Below are positions 23,071 to 33,400 of a DNA stretch of 39,364 nt, in pieces; positions within the stretch are counted from its first letter, which is position 1, and each line of letters begins with the position of its first letter. Source of the DNA: an uncultured Cytophagales bacterium (GTDB lineage: Bacteria > Bacteroidota > Bacteroidia > Cytophagales > Bernardetiaceae); NCBI GenBank assembly GCA_937136415.1, contig CAKZOK010000096.1:1-39364 (forward strand), given 5' to 3'. The notes beneath the pieces are model-generated. The model searched no databases. It had not been told where the DNA came from and saw only the letters and a list, made by a program, of their open reading frames with translations. The position numbers were made by a program, and so were the translations under genes.

Positions 23071-23841
23071 CTAATTAAATTTACTTTTTTCTATAATTCT
23101 TTGTTTCAATTTCAATTCTAATTTTAATGCTTTTGGAAATAAAATTTTATTTTCTATGGCTGCATGTATTTTTAATTCTTGTTCAAAATCCTTTAATTCT
23201 GCATATAATACTTTTATCAAAAGAGGTGTTTTTTTATCAATTTTGTAATTATCTGTTAGCTCTCTAATTCCTTTCATTTCATCATCATCTTGTTGGTGCT
23301 GGCACAAAAAACGAGAAATAGAATTTTTTTTCATCGGATAAAATACTTTTGTAATCGGTATTTTTTGATAAAACGCATTGTCTAAAAGGCTAATGTAATC
23401 GAAGAGAGCATCTTCTTCTTCAAAAATATGATGAATAAAATCTTCTGAAAATAATGGAAAAGCGATTTTGAGGTCTTCCATAATTGTTTTATATTTTTCA
23501 GTAAAACCAACTGTATTACAATCAGCAACTAATTTTGACATATATGGCAAATTATGGCGCATAAAAATGCGATGCGAGTGTTTCAAATATTCAATGACCA
23601 ACTCAATAGGATAAGAAGATATCGTTTGATGTATCGTTTCTGATAAATCATTTTTTTTCTTATCAACTGCCAACTCCAACTGTTTTAGTAATAATTTGGC
23701 ATTGATTCCCTTTTCTCTACATATTTGAGCCAAATTTTGATGTGTATGATTATAAAAATCTATTCCAAAGTGATGTAATACAGCAGCATAAACATAATTT
23801 TTGGAAACCAAATCAGTTATATTTTCATTCATTTTTTTCAT
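23071..23841 (-). CDS. RIC/YtfE-like di-iron iron-sulfur cluster repair protein
   Basis: I start at the Met at 23841, giving 256 aa. The frame is open to 23907, but a -7-like box lies at 23885-23892, so the longer form is unlikely. Residues about 9-50 form the ScdA_N (DUF542) domain, VSKNYVYAAVLHHFGIDFYN. The hemerythrin-like part shows the iron ligands LKHSHRIFMRHN, HHIFEEEDALFDYI, LCQHQQDDDEM and IHAAIENKILFP. RIC proteins repair iron-sulfur centres after nitric oxide or oxidative damage. The usual DFCC pair in the N-terminal domain is replaced by DFYN, so the thiol function is lost. It is cytoplasmic. Confidence 0.8.
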   Translation of the reverse strand: MKKMNENITDLVSKNYVYAAVLHHFGIDFYNHTHQNLAQICREKGINAKLLLKQLELAVDKKKNDLSETIHQTISSYPIELVIEYLKHSHRIFMRHNLPYMSKLVADCNTVGFTEKYKTIMEDLKIAFPLFSEDFIHHIFEEEDALFDYISLLDNAFYQKIPITKVFYPMKKNSISRFLCQHQQDDDEMKGIRELTDNYKIDKKTPLLIKVLYAELKDFEQELKIHAAIENKILFPKALKLELKLKQRIIEKSKFN

Positions 23842-23884
23842 ACACTTTAATTTGATTTTTGTTTGAATAAAATTTCTATATCCA

Positions 23885-23892
23885 CAAAAGTA
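23885..23892 (-). promoter_or_regulatory. Possible -7 box of the RIC gene
   Basis: TACTTTTG on the minus strand fits TAnnTTTG and lies 44 bp upstream of the chosen start codon. No TTTG is found at the expected -33 distance, so this is tentative. Confidence 0.35.
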
Positions 23893-23907
23893 TATATTTT
23901 CAGACAA

Positions 23908-24472
23908 AAAAAGCCCTTTATCAGATTATATCGCAAAGCAAAAAGCTAGACTTGTTGTATTCAATTTAGTCAAAACATTAAAAAAATAAAACCCAGAAGC
24001 CAATAAAAAAACAAAAATCCTACTTTTTGCAAAAAAAGTACAATAAAATAGTTAAAGGAGTCTTAATATTTGGTAGTGTTTATAAAATAATTGTAAATTG
24101 CAGAATGATTTATAAGAAAACTATGCAAAAATTAGTTCCCTTATTAAATAAAAATACTCAATAAAGGCTTTATATTGGAAAAAATATTTCTGATATAACT
24201 TTTATAAAAATTATTTTAAGTAGAAATGCTTTCCATAATTAACATAAAAATCTGCTCACAAAAAATATTCTCAAGGATTTATTTATTTGATTTAAGTAAT
24301 ACTTTTATCAAAAAATAAATGGTTTGGTTACTCATAAAAAAAATAGTCTTTGTCATTAAGCAATCGGCTTTCTTACAAATTTATGAAAATATAGTTTCCC
24401 TTTGTTATGTAAATAACAGCTCTATTCGAAATAAACTATTTATTTTATGCCTTACATTTCTATTATTTTCTC
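23908..24472. other. 565-bp divergent intergenic region
   Basis: This is the A/T-rich spacer between the RIC gene and the M23 peptidase gene. The only structure I can support is a short stem, ACTTTTT-GCA-AAAAAGT, near 24031-24050. No open frame with a convincing start, and no full promoter match for the peptidase gene. Confidence 0.4.
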
Positions 24473-25942
24473 ATGGAATCGACTAATTATTCAAAGATAT
24501 TATTTTATTATGCCTTAGAGTATCATAAAATAATACGATTTATCTCTTGCTTTTTTATATTATTTGCTTTTTTAGCACAAAAAAATAACGCTACTGCACA
24601 AAAAAATAAGAACAACAATCAAAGTGATTTTAAAACTATCACTATTCCTAACTTACTGATTCTTCCTACAAATAATAACAAAACTAAACAAGTAGCTACA
24701 AAAGAAGAAGCTACCAAAGACAAAAAAACAGATTCTTTAGCACTACGTTTGTCTATTGCCAAGACAGATTCGATAGATGCTTTTGGCAAATCTACGACTA
24801 TAGATTCTGCCTTGCTTATGTCAGCTTCTGAAAATGGAAATATTAATATTGATTCTGTAACAGGAATTAGTTCAGCCTCCTCAAAAAATTCAAATCTTGT
24901 CAATAAGAATGCCCCTTCTATTGGTGGAGATAATTATGATGAAGAAAATTTTCGCCCTGCCAATGCTACTCTCTTAAATCTTTCAGATACAACTATGCTG
25001 CGCCTTAGTACGCTCGGTGGGAGCTGGGGTTACTCACTTTTTTTGGACACCCTTTCTATTAGTATGAATGCCCGAAAAAGTTTGTTTAGAGAAGATACAA
25101 GCAATTATGATAATGTAAAGATGAACAATATCGTTTTGATTTCTGAAGAAATTGCGATTGATTGTGTTTGGATTACGATGCGTCAGTATTATAAAGTTTG
25201 GAACTCTAATTCGGTAAATCCTTATGGAATTGATGCTTCTAAATTTAAGGATACTGTTCATATAGCTCTTTATGATTCGGCAAAACAACAATATTGGTCG
25301 CCACCGATGGCAAGCAACAGAATCAATTCTAATTTTGGTTACCGTCGTTATCGTTGGCATCACGGAACAGATTTGGATTTGGATACTGGCGACCCTATCT
25401 ATGCTGTTTTTGATGGAATTATTAGAGTAAAAAAATACAGTAGAGGATTCGGAAATCATATTGTGATACGGCACAATAACGGTCTTGAAACAGTTTATGG
25501 ACACCTTAGCGCAACCGATGTAGAAGTTGGTGATAATGTAAAGGCTGGTCAGATGATTGGAAAAGGAGGAAGTACAGGACGAAGTACAGGACCTCATTTG
25601 CATTTTGAGATGCGTTATGAAGGAAATTCAATAGACCCAGCAACAATTTTTGATTTTGAAAAAAATGAAATCAAATTAAAAGATTTTGAACTTACAGCTC
25701 TCAATTTCAAACATTTGGGCGCACGAGTAAACAGCACACACACGCATGAAGACGAAGGTGAAGATGATGTAAATGAAACTCAAACTCCTGTTAGAAAAGT
25801 TGTTTATCATAAAATAAAATATGGAGATTCGTTGTGGAAAATTAGTCGTCAGTATGGGGTTACTGTTTCTTCAATTTGTAAGCTAAATAAAATAAGTACA
25901 CGTTCGAATTTAAAACTAGGAAGACGTTTGAGAGTTCGTTAG
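24473..25942 (+). CDS. M23 peptidase with C-terminal LysM
   Basis: The 489-aa exported protein has its signal segment at about residues 18-43 (FISCFFILFAFLAQ). A long Asn/Ser/Thr-rich region follows to about 190. The LytM/M23 zinc endopeptidase domain is at about 280-395. It shows NSNFGYRRYRWHHGTDLDLD (H297, D301), VIRHNNGLETVYGHLS and GPHLHFEMRY (H375, H377), so all zinc and catalytic positions are intact. A LysM follows near 440-489 (YHKIKYGDSLWKISRQYGVT). The protein should cut peptide cross-links in peptidoglycan during growth or division. It is a single gene with a clear terminator. Confidence 0.9.
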   Translation: MESTNYSKILFYYALEYHKIIRFISCFFILFAFLAQKNNATAQKNKNNNQSDFKTITIPNLLILPTNNNKTKQVATKEEATKDKKTDSLALRLSIAKTDSIDAFGKSTTIDSALLMSASENGNINIDSVTGISSASSKNSNLVNKNAPSIGGDNYDEENFRPANATLLNLSDTTMLRLSTLGGSWGYSLFLDTLSISMNARKSLFREDTSNYDNVKMNNIVLISEEIAIDCVWITMRQYYKVWNSNSVNPYGIDASKFKDTVHIALYDSAKQQYWSPPMASNRINSNFGYRRYRWHHGTDLDLDTGDPIYAVFDGIIRVKKYSRGFGNHIVIRHNNGLETVYGHLSATDVEVGDNVKAGQMIGKGGSTGRSTGPHLHFEMRYEGNSIDPATIFDFEKNEIKLKDFELTALNFKHLGARVNSTHTHEDEGEDDVNETQTPVRKVVYHKIKYGDSLWKISRQYGVTVSSICKLNKISTRSNLKLGRRLRVR

Positions 25943-25973
25943 ATAGTGATAAGTTATTAATGGTAAGTGAATG

Positions 25974-26017
25974 AAAAAAAGCCCTCAAGAACATCTAGTT
26001 TTTGAAGGCTTTTTTTA
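25974..26017 (+). terminator. Terminator of the M23-LysM gene
   Basis: AAAAAAAGCCCTCAAGAAC pairs with GTTTTTGAAGGCTTTTTTT apart from one mismatch, followed by a T run. The right arm TTTTTGAAGGCTTTTTT is identical to that of the terminator at 28826-28865. Confidence 0.85.
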
Positions 26018-26352
26018 TGAGAAAAAACTCAACTTACACTATTTTTCCTGTTCTGTTAAAGTAGAAATAGTTAATAGGATTATATGTATGTATTTAACTT
26101 GCTTTTTCAAAAAAACATGTTTTTTTTTTGAAATATCGTTATAGTTAATTGCTTTTTTTTAGAATAATATTTCTTTTTATTTTGCAATATAAATAACTGA
26201 ATTGGCTAGGTTATGCAAATAATACATACTTTGAAAAATAAGATTATATAAAGATTTTTACGCATCTGGTTTTGTTTTCCGATTTATAAATAGATACATT
26301 TGCAATCGCTTAGGCAAAGTTTTATTTTATCAAATCAATAATTAAAAACAAA
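26018..26352 (+). promoter_or_regulatory. Promoter of the T9SS cargo/barrel operon
   Basis: TTTG at 26271-26274 and TACATTTG at 26295-26302 are 20 bp apart, a full match to the Bacteroidota sigma-A pattern TTTG-N(17-23)-TAnnTTTG. Transcription should begin near 26308, giving a leader of about 45 nt. The rest of the gap (26018-26270) is A/T-rich and otherwise featureless. Confidence 0.65.
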
Positions 26353-27888
26353 ATGAAAAAAACATTCAAATTATTTATGCTAATACTACTTACTTTAGTT
26401 AGTAATACTATTTTTGGGCAGGAAGTCAAAATAGACAGACCTGACCAAGTGGAAGTAGGAGTTCCTACTGAATTTACATTAAAATTTATTCCTTTATCCC
26501 CTCTACCTAGTGGGGCTACTTCTTATAAAATAGTACAGTGGAATATGTACAGTCCAGACTCTCCTGCTGCTGGGATAGTGGGTTTTACAGGGGTTTCTTC
26601 TAACATAAATGGAACTGTCTATGATGATTATGGAAGTGATTTGCCTAGTGAAAAGTCATATTCTTTTCAATGGGGAGATAATGGAAATGACAATGGTACC
26701 ATAATGGCAAAGGCGTATGTCAAATACTATAATTCAAATGGAAACTTAGTAGAAGATGAAGTTGTATCTTCTCCCTCAGAACAAGTTAGAATACTTACCA
26801 TCAAAACTCCTTCTTTCTCTGGAGCAAATAGTGTTGTAAACTGTTCTCAAACTAATTTTACCCAAACGGTATCAGCAGGAAGTGCGAATAATTTTTCTTG
26901 GACTATTACAGGTGGTAGTGGAGATGGTACTATCGTTTCAGGAAATGGAACAGCAACAGCAACCATAAAACCACCTCTTACAGGAGATTTTCAAATAAAC
27001 GTAGTAGCAAAACGCACTAGCTCACATCCCAACTATTCTAGAACAGGAGGCAAAGGCTTTTCTCGTAGGGCTCGTACAGCAGATTATACAGTAGTACCAA
27101 TTTCAGTAAGTGGAGTATCTAGTGTCCCTAACTTTGTATGTAAAGGAGAAGGACGCAGATTTGAAATGCCTGATGATGGTTATATTTCTTCTGTTGTTTG
27201 GAATAGTCCTAATGCTACAGTAAACCATGTAAATACAGTTTCAGGAAAAAGAATATATGAATTATATACCAATAGTTCTGCTTCTGTTGGCAGTTATGTA
27301 CAAGCAACAGCTACTGTTACTTTTCAAGGAGGTTGTGTAGCCACTACTTCAACTAAAAGCTTTATCGTTTATTCATCAGAAGCACCTCCTACACCTAATG
27401 GTTATATCTATTTGATACCAATGAGTGGAAATGTCTGTAACCCAGAAGGATTTGAAGTTCGTTTTAGTAGCTCTTACAACAATGGAAAAGTAACTATTAC
27501 ACCTGCATTTATACCTCCTCATGCTCCTAATCGTGCATATAGTTTCAAAGTTTGTTATACCAATCCATGTTCGGGACAGCAAGTGTGTAAAAACTTTACA
27601 GCTTATCCTCCTAGACCTTGTATAGACGATTTTAAACGAACAACAGAAGAAGTTAATTTTACTATTTCTCCCAATCCAAACCAAGGGAAGTTTGTTATTT
27701 CCTTTGCTAAAATTCAATCAGGACAATATAGTATCTATGATTTGAATGGAGTGATTGTAGATGAAGAAACATTTAAAGCAACAGAAAAGCTACCTATTTT
27801 CATTAAGAAGGCTATTCAAAAAGGTAGTTATGTTGTTAGAATAATTACTGAAAATTTTTACGATTACCAAACCCTAATTATTGAATAA
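26353..27888 (+). CDS. T9SS-exported multi-domain surface protein
   Basis: The 511-aa protein has a signal peptide ending near TIFGQ. Beta-rich, PKD/Ig-like segments follow, with patterns such as SAGSANNFSWTITGGSGDG and then ATATIKPPLTGDFQINVVA. The Cys-containing C-terminal half includes NCSQTNF, NFVCKGEG, GGCVAT and NPCSGQQVCKNF. Residues about 430-511 are a T9SS type A sorting domain (FTISPNPNQGKFVISF, then GSYVVRIITENFYDYQTLII). It should be exported across the outer membrane and attached or released there. The next gene, 2 bp downstream, encodes an outer-membrane barrel. An adhesive role is inferred only from the architecture. Confidence 0.85.
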   Translation: MKKTFKLFMLILLTLVSNTIFGQEVKIDRPDQVEVGVPTEFTLKFIPLSPLPSGATSYKIVQWNMYSPDSPAAGIVGFTGVSSNINGTVYDDYGSDLPSEKSYSFQWGDNGNDNGTIMAKAYVKYYNSNGNLVEDEVVSSPSEQVRILTIKTPSFSGANSVVNCSQTNFTQTVSAGSANNFSWTITGGSGDGTIVSGNGTATATIKPPLTGDFQINVVAKRTSSHPNYSRTGGKGFSRRARTADYTVVPISVSGVSSVPNFVCKGEGRRFEMPDDGYISSVVWNSPNATVNHVNTVSGKRIYELYTNSSASVGSYVQATATVTFQGGCVATTSTKSFIVYSSEAPPTPNGYIYLIPMSGNVCNPEGFEVRFSSSYNNGKVTITPAFIPPHAPNRAYSFKVCYTNPCSGQQVCKNFTAYPPRPCIDDFKRTTEEVNFTISPNPNQGKFVISFAKIQSGQYSIYDLNGVIVDEETFKATEKLPIFIKKAIQKGSYVVRIITENFYDYQTLIIE

Positions 27889-27890
27889 TT

Positions 27891-28805
27891 ATGTCAAAAA
27901 AAATCATATTACTTTGCTTATTTTTGAGTTATTCATTTTTTAGCGTAGCTCAAAGAGATACTACATGGCAAGTGGGAGTCATAACTGCCCCTAGTTTGTA
28001 TTGGAAATACAATTCTTTTGAATTTAATACAAATGGAATGAAGGCTATTTCTCCTGATTTTCCTAATTCGTTTATATGGGGAATTACTCTACAGAAGCCA
28101 TTAACAGACAGATGGAACTTTAAAACTGGCATAGAATACTCTACGCAGTCCCAAAAGTTTATTGGTTCTAGTGGTTCTAGTGAATCTACAGATACAGGTA
28201 TTATTACCTACTCATATAATGCAGACCATACTTTAGATATAGGTTATTTATCTATTCCTTTGCAGTTTTCTTATCAAATTCCGATAGGAACAAGAGAAAA
28301 ATGGAGTTTTTTTACAGCACAGGGTTTACAAATTTCTATACTTACCAATTACTATGGTAAATCAGAGAACTATTTCCTTGAACCTTGGACTAGAGAAAGG
28401 ATTGAGTTAGCAGGTATTATTGTATATAAACCAAATGAAGTTTATACTTTATCGTACTATTCAAATTTTGATGATAAACTTCGTTTTTTTGATGATAATA
28501 CTTCAGCTTATCGAAGATTTGTATTAGGCTATTCTAGTAGTTATGGTTTTCAGCGTAAGCTAGGAGAGCGTTTTACAACTTCTTTAGCAGTTCGTTTTGA
28601 TTTTGACTTTACCAATTCAGATAATGTAAATGGTATGTTAAACTACAATACAACTGGATTACCTTCATTTGATAAAACGGATTTTAGTAAAGAGAGCCGC
28701 CCAGTTTCTCATAATATTCGTTTAGGCTTAGGGCTAGGAGTGCGTTATAGTTTTGGTTTTAAGAAAAGAAAGCCAAAAGCAATTATCGAAGCTATTGAAG
28801 AGTAA
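27891..28805 (+). CDS. Outer-membrane beta-barrel protein
   Basis: The 304-aa protein has a signal peptide ending near FFSVAQ. The rest has alternating amphipathic strands with aromatic girdles, such as WNFKTGIEYSTQSQKF, IGYLSIPLQFSYQIP, TSLAVRFDFDFTNSD and IRLGLGLGVRYSFGFKKR, the pattern of PorT/OMP_b-brl-type barrels. The ATG is 2 bp after the stop of the T9SS cargo gene, so they form one operon with likely translational coupling. Cargo-plus-barrel pairs are known in T9SS organisms (SprB with SprF), but this barrel does not show SprF features that I recognise. Confidence 0.75.
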   Translation: MSKKIILLCLFLSYSFFSVAQRDTTWQVGVITAPSLYWKYNSFEFNTNGMKAISPDFPNSFIWGITLQKPLTDRWNFKTGIEYSTQSQKFIGSSGSSESTDTGIITYSYNADHTLDIGYLSIPLQFSYQIPIGTREKWSFFTAQGLQISILTNYYGKSENYFLEPWTRERIELAGIIVYKPNEVYTLSYYSNFDDKLRFFDDNTSAYRRFVLGYSSSYGFQRKLGERFTTSLAVRFDFDFTNSDNVNGMLNYNTTGLPSFDKTDFSKESRPVSHNIRLGLGLGVRYSFGFKKRKPKAIIEAIEE

Positions 28806-28825
28806 ATAGAAACTATTCAACAATC

Positions 28826-28865
28826 AAAAAGCCTTCAAAAATTTATAGTTTTTGAAGGCTTTTTT
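28826..28865. terminator. Bidirectional terminator between barrel gene and hisS
   Basis: AAAAAGCCTTCAAAAA and TTTTTGAAGGCTTTTT flank a short loop with T runs both ways. It lies between the converging barrel and hisS genes. Confidence 0.85.
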
Positions 28866-28884
28866 GAAAAAAATGATAATTTAC

Positions 28885-30270
28885 CTAAGAAAACTTCTCA
28901 ATCAGCTCGTCAATAGACATCATTTGCTGCGAACCTTCCACCATATTTTTGACGGCTAACTGCCCTGTTTTGATTTCATTCTCTCCCACAATTACACAAA
29001 AAGGAATATTTCTTTTATTGACATAATTAAATTGCTTCTTCATATTCTTATTTTCTGTATAAATTTCGGTAGCAATATTTCTGTCTCTAAGCCTTCTTAC
29101 CAGTGGCAAACTCCAAATTCTTGCAGATTCATCAAAAGCCAAAAAGATAATTTTGGTAGATTCTGAAATTTCTTTTGGAAACAAATCCAAATCTTCCAAA
29201 ACATCATAAATACGTTCTATTCCAAACGAAATTCCTACTCCAGAGTGTCCTTTTAATCCAAAAATACCAGTTAGGTCATCATAACGACCTCCACCACCAA
29301 TACTTCCCATCTCGGCTTCGTCTGCTTTTATTTCATAAATACAGCCTGTATAATAGCCCAAACCTCGTGCAAGAGTTGGGTCAATTTCCAAATTATTTAC
29401 AAACGGAATGCCTTGTAAGAATTGTTGTACTTGTTCTAATTCTGTAATTCCAGCTTCTCCTGCTTGATTTCCACTAAAGAAAGATTTTAAGTATTCTAAT
29501 TTTTCTTGATTAAAACTTGTGTTTTTATTTGTTAGATAATCTATAAATTCACTTATTTTAGAAACTGCATCTTCTGTAAGTTCTCTTTCTGTAAGTTCTT
29601 TGGCTACACCTTCCCAACCAATTTTGTCTAGCTTATCAATAGCAACGGTAATATCAGTCATTTTCTCTGGAAAACCAACTACTTCAGAAAGCCCTTGCAA
29701 TATTTTTCTACTATTGAGTTTGATAGTAACTTTTAGATTCAATTTCTGAAAAATCTCATCAGCCATTTGTAATAATTCGGCTTCATTAATTAAAGAATCT
29801 GAACCCACAACATCGGCATCACATTGATAAAACTCACGATAACGCCCTTTTTGAGGACGGTCTGCACGCCAAACAGGTTGAATCTGAAATCTACGAAACG
29901 GAAAAGTAATTTCGCTTTGGTGCTGAACCACATAACGAGCAAAGGGAACTGTCAAATCATAACGCAAGCCTCGTTTGCTAACTTTTGTCGTAATTTCTTT
30001 GTAGTCTAGTTCTTCTACTTTTTTCTGACTATCTTTTTTGCGTACATCTTTCAAAAAATCGCCTGAATTGAGAACTCTAAAAAGAAGTTGGTCGCCTTCA
30101 TCGCCATACTTTCCTGTCAAAGAATCTAGGTTTTCCATGGTAGGCGTTTCTAAAGGCAAGAAACCATATTTTATAAATACTTTTTTTATAGAATCAAAAA
30201 GCCATTGACGTTTGAGCATTTGTTCGGGCGAAAAATCACGCATTCCTTGTGGAACAGAAGGTTTTTTCAT
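28885..30270 (-). CDS. hisS: Histidyl-tRNA synthetase
   Basis: The 461-aa class II aminoacyl-tRNA synthetase begins VPQGMRDFSPEQMLKRQWLF. Motif 2 is FRRFQIQPVWRADRPQKGRY with REFYQCDADVVG after it. The histidine-specific ARGLGYYTGCIYEI and the motif 3 region GVGISFGIERIYDVL are all present. The C-terminal anticodon-binding domain (LVRRLRDRNIATEIYTE, then GENEIKTGQLAVKNM) is complete. It charges tRNA-His in the cytoplasm. A TATTTTTG box at 30355-30362 on the minus strand is a possible -7 element. Confidence 0.95.
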   Translation of the reverse strand: MKKPSVPQGMRDFSPEQMLKRQWLFDSIKKVFIKYGFLPLETPTMENLDSLTGKYGDEGDQLLFRVLNSGDFLKDVRKKDSQKKVEELDYKEITTKVSKRGLRYDLTVPFARYVVQHQSEITFPFRRFQIQPVWRADRPQKGRYREFYQCDADVVGSDSLINEAELLQMADEIFQKLNLKVTIKLNSRKILQGLSEVVGFPEKMTDITVAIDKLDKIGWEGVAKELTERELTEDAVSKISEFIDYLTNKNTSFNQEKLEYLKSFFSGNQAGEAGITELEQVQQFLQGIPFVNNLEIDPTLARGLGYYTGCIYEIKADEAEMGSIGGGGRYDDLTGIFGLKGHSGVGISFGIERIYDVLEDLDLFPKEISESTKIIFLAFDESARIWSLPLVRRLRDRNIATEIYTENKNMKKQFNYVNKRNIPFCVIVGENEIKTGQLAVKNMVEGSQQMMSIDELIEKFS

Positions 30271-30369
30271 AATAAAATTATCTTTTTTATCTTTTTATAA
30301 TCATTGTTGATTTTGAAATAAAACCATCGGTTGATTTTTTTATTTTTTATCTGACAAAAATACAAAAAA

Positions 30370-30404
30370 AAGGCATTTTCATAAATTATTTATGAAAATG
30401 CCTT
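30370..30404 (-). terminator. Terminator of the 11-repeat surface protein gene
   Basis: A perfect 16-bp stem, AAGGCATTTTCATAAA with its complement, encloses a three-base loop. Eight T follow on the minus strand. It lies 28 bp after the stop of the 30432 gene. Confidence 0.9.
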
Positions 30405-30431
30405 ATAATTTCTATTAAAATTTTTATTTGT

Positions 30432-33400
30432 TTAGAATCCTTCTACTGTAATTTCGGCAAAAATAATTCCTGTTTCGTTTTCACTGGTATCTTTAAATTT
30501 TGCATATACTCTTTTATAACCTTGTCCTGTTGTCAGAACCCAGTCTATTTTTTTATTATATTCTTGCCAATATGCTCCATCGTCAAATTTGGGTGAATTA
30601 GAAACCATTATATAATTTGCTTTACGAGCATTGAAAAGAAGCGTTATTTGATTGTCTTTTACACGAGTTTCTCCTCCTTCAATTCTGATAATACCTGGTT
30701 GTGGTGGTTCTGTGTCTAATAAGATTTGAGAACTAGCTACAAATGATTGATTTCCAGCTTCATCTCTAAATTTTATATAGACTGTTTTATATCCATCTGC
30801 TCCTGATATTGTCCAATTAGATGCTTCTTTGTATTCTTGCCAACGTGCAGGAGGAGGAAATCTACTTAGGTTACTAATCATCATGTGTGATGCACCTTCT
30901 GCCATTATTTCCAGTTTTACGTGGTGGTCATTTGTATAAGGTTCACTACTATTGATGATTACTTCTTCTCCAAAAGGAGCTTGTCTGTCCAAAATAATAC
31001 TTGCACTGATTGGCTCTGTTTGATTTCCAGATTTATCTCCAAATTGTACCCAAACCTTATTTTCTCCGTCTTCACCACTTAAAATATGATTCATAACGAT
31101 AGGTCTAAAACGCTGCCAAGCAGCACTATCCATTGATTGATTTTTTCCGATACGCATTTCATATGCTCCTTTCGCACGCAGTTGAAGGGTTACATATTTA
31201 TTTATATTGGTTGTGTATTTTGCTTTTTTGTTTATGGTTATTTCTCCTTGTGTTGGTGCTGTACGGTCAAGTCCAATTCTATCATAAGCAATTTCGGAAA
31301 TATTACCAACACCATCTCTATAACGAACAAAGACAAATTTAATTCCGTCTTCTCCTACCAAAGTAAATTGTTTTGAAGTAGTATAAGATTCCCAATTTGC
31401 ACCTGGAAAGTCAATACGACTAGAAATCATCATGTGTGTTGCTCCTTGCGCATTAAGAGTAAGCCCTACGGTTTGTACATTTGTTCCATTATCTCCATCA
31501 TTAATTTTGACTTCTCCAACAATAGGAGGCACACGGTCAAGAAGGATTTTTTGAGAAACCACTTCAGATATATTCCCTGCTTCATCTCTAAAACGAGCAA
31601 ATATCTCTTTCATTCCATCATCACCTGGTAAGGTAAAAGGGACATTTTTTCCAGCTTGATAATTAATCCAACGACTACCACTAAAAGTTGATTCCATACC
31701 TAGTTGCATCATAACAGCACCATTTGCTTTTGCTTGTAAGAGTACTGTTTTGTTAGGATTATTAGTAATGCTATCACCTTTATTAATTCTAATTTTTGGG
31801 TCTTGAGGTGCTACTCTGTCTAGTACTATTTCTGTACTGATGGCTGGTGTTTCATTTCCTGCAGCATCTTTGAATTTGGCATAAACTACTTTTTTTCCAT
31901 CTTCTCCTTCTAATTTCCAGCCTTTTATTTCTTTTTCATATTTTTGCCATTTTCCTCCTTCAAATTGTTCTGATTTTCCTAGCATTACTTCGTTTGCTCC
32001 TCGTGCAAATAAATTAACAGCAACAGACGTGCTTTGCACATATTTTGCTCTTTTTTCGATGGCTATTCGTGTATCTAATGGTGCAGTGAGGTCTAATGTT
32101 ACTTTATCTGAAACAGGTTTGGATACATTTCCAGCTCTATCTCTAAACTTAACATAGACTCTTTTTTCTCCATCTCCTACGGCAAGTTTCCAGTCTTCTA
32201 CTTTATTTCTATAAATTTCCCAACGTCCTTCGAAGAAATTTTCAGTATTACTAACCATCATATAACGAGCATCATCTCCTTCTACTGCAAGTTCTAAATT
32301 TACAAAGCCTTCTTTATTATTGGTTACTCCTTGTATTCCTTCTTTAGAAATAATTTTAATTTTTCCTCCTGTTGGTTGCCCTTGGTCAAGAATAATTTTG
32401 TCTGATTTTATTTTTGTTTCATTTCCTGCTTGATCTCTAAATTTGACATAAACTATTTTTTCTCCATCAATTACATCAAAAGTCCAACTAGGTAATAAAT
32501 AGCGATATGGTCGCCACTCTGCACCTTGCAAATCAGGATTATTACTAATCATCATCTCGGAAGCACCAATCGCAGAAAGGCGAACATTTACATTATGGCT
32601 TTTTGTATAACGATTTCCACCATTTACCAATATTCTGGGCATAGAAGGAGCTTCTAAATCTAAAATAATACGTGCATAAGCAGGCTTGGACTGATTTCCC
32701 ATTTCATCTCTAAACTTAACAGCTACTACCTGTGGTCCTTGTTGAGCAGGAAGTTCAAAATCTATTTCTTTTTCGTAAGGAATCCAAGTTCCTAGCGACT
32801 GAATAGAAATATCACTTGCCCCTTGAGCATTGAAATGTAGTTTTACATTGCGAGAGGTTGTAAATCTTGCTCCATTATTTATTTCAAACTTTCCTTTTGG
32901 AGGAGTTTGGTCTACAATAATTGTATCAATGGCACTTTCAGAAATATTTCCTGCATAATCTCTAAAACGAGCATATACATGCTTACTTCCTTCTCCTCCT
33001 GTCAGTGGCCAACCTTGTATTGTTTCTTTGTAGGGATACCAACGAGGCGTATCTTGAAAATCACTTCTATTACTGATTTGCATTTCGTAGGCTTCATCAC
33101 AATACAACATCAAATACACTTTTCTATCTCTAGCATTTGTATATTCTGCCCCCGAATTGATATTGATTGATTGATTTGTGGGAGGCACACGGTCAAGCTC
33201 CACTTGTGCAACTGCAGGGTCAGAAACAAGTGTTCCTGAGCCATCTCTAAATTGTACATAAACTGTTTTTATTCCATCTTCACGAGCATCTAAACGCCAT
33301 TTTTTTTGTTTTTGAAAGTCCTCCCAACGTGCGCCAATAAAACTAGCATTATTACTAATACGCATTTGACCAGCTCCTTTAGCAAATATTTTTAGGATAA

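Noticed and set aside
25034..25603. 189-codon minus-strand open frame
   Set aside because: It overlaps the intact M23 peptidase on the other strand, and its composition is typical of a shadow frame.
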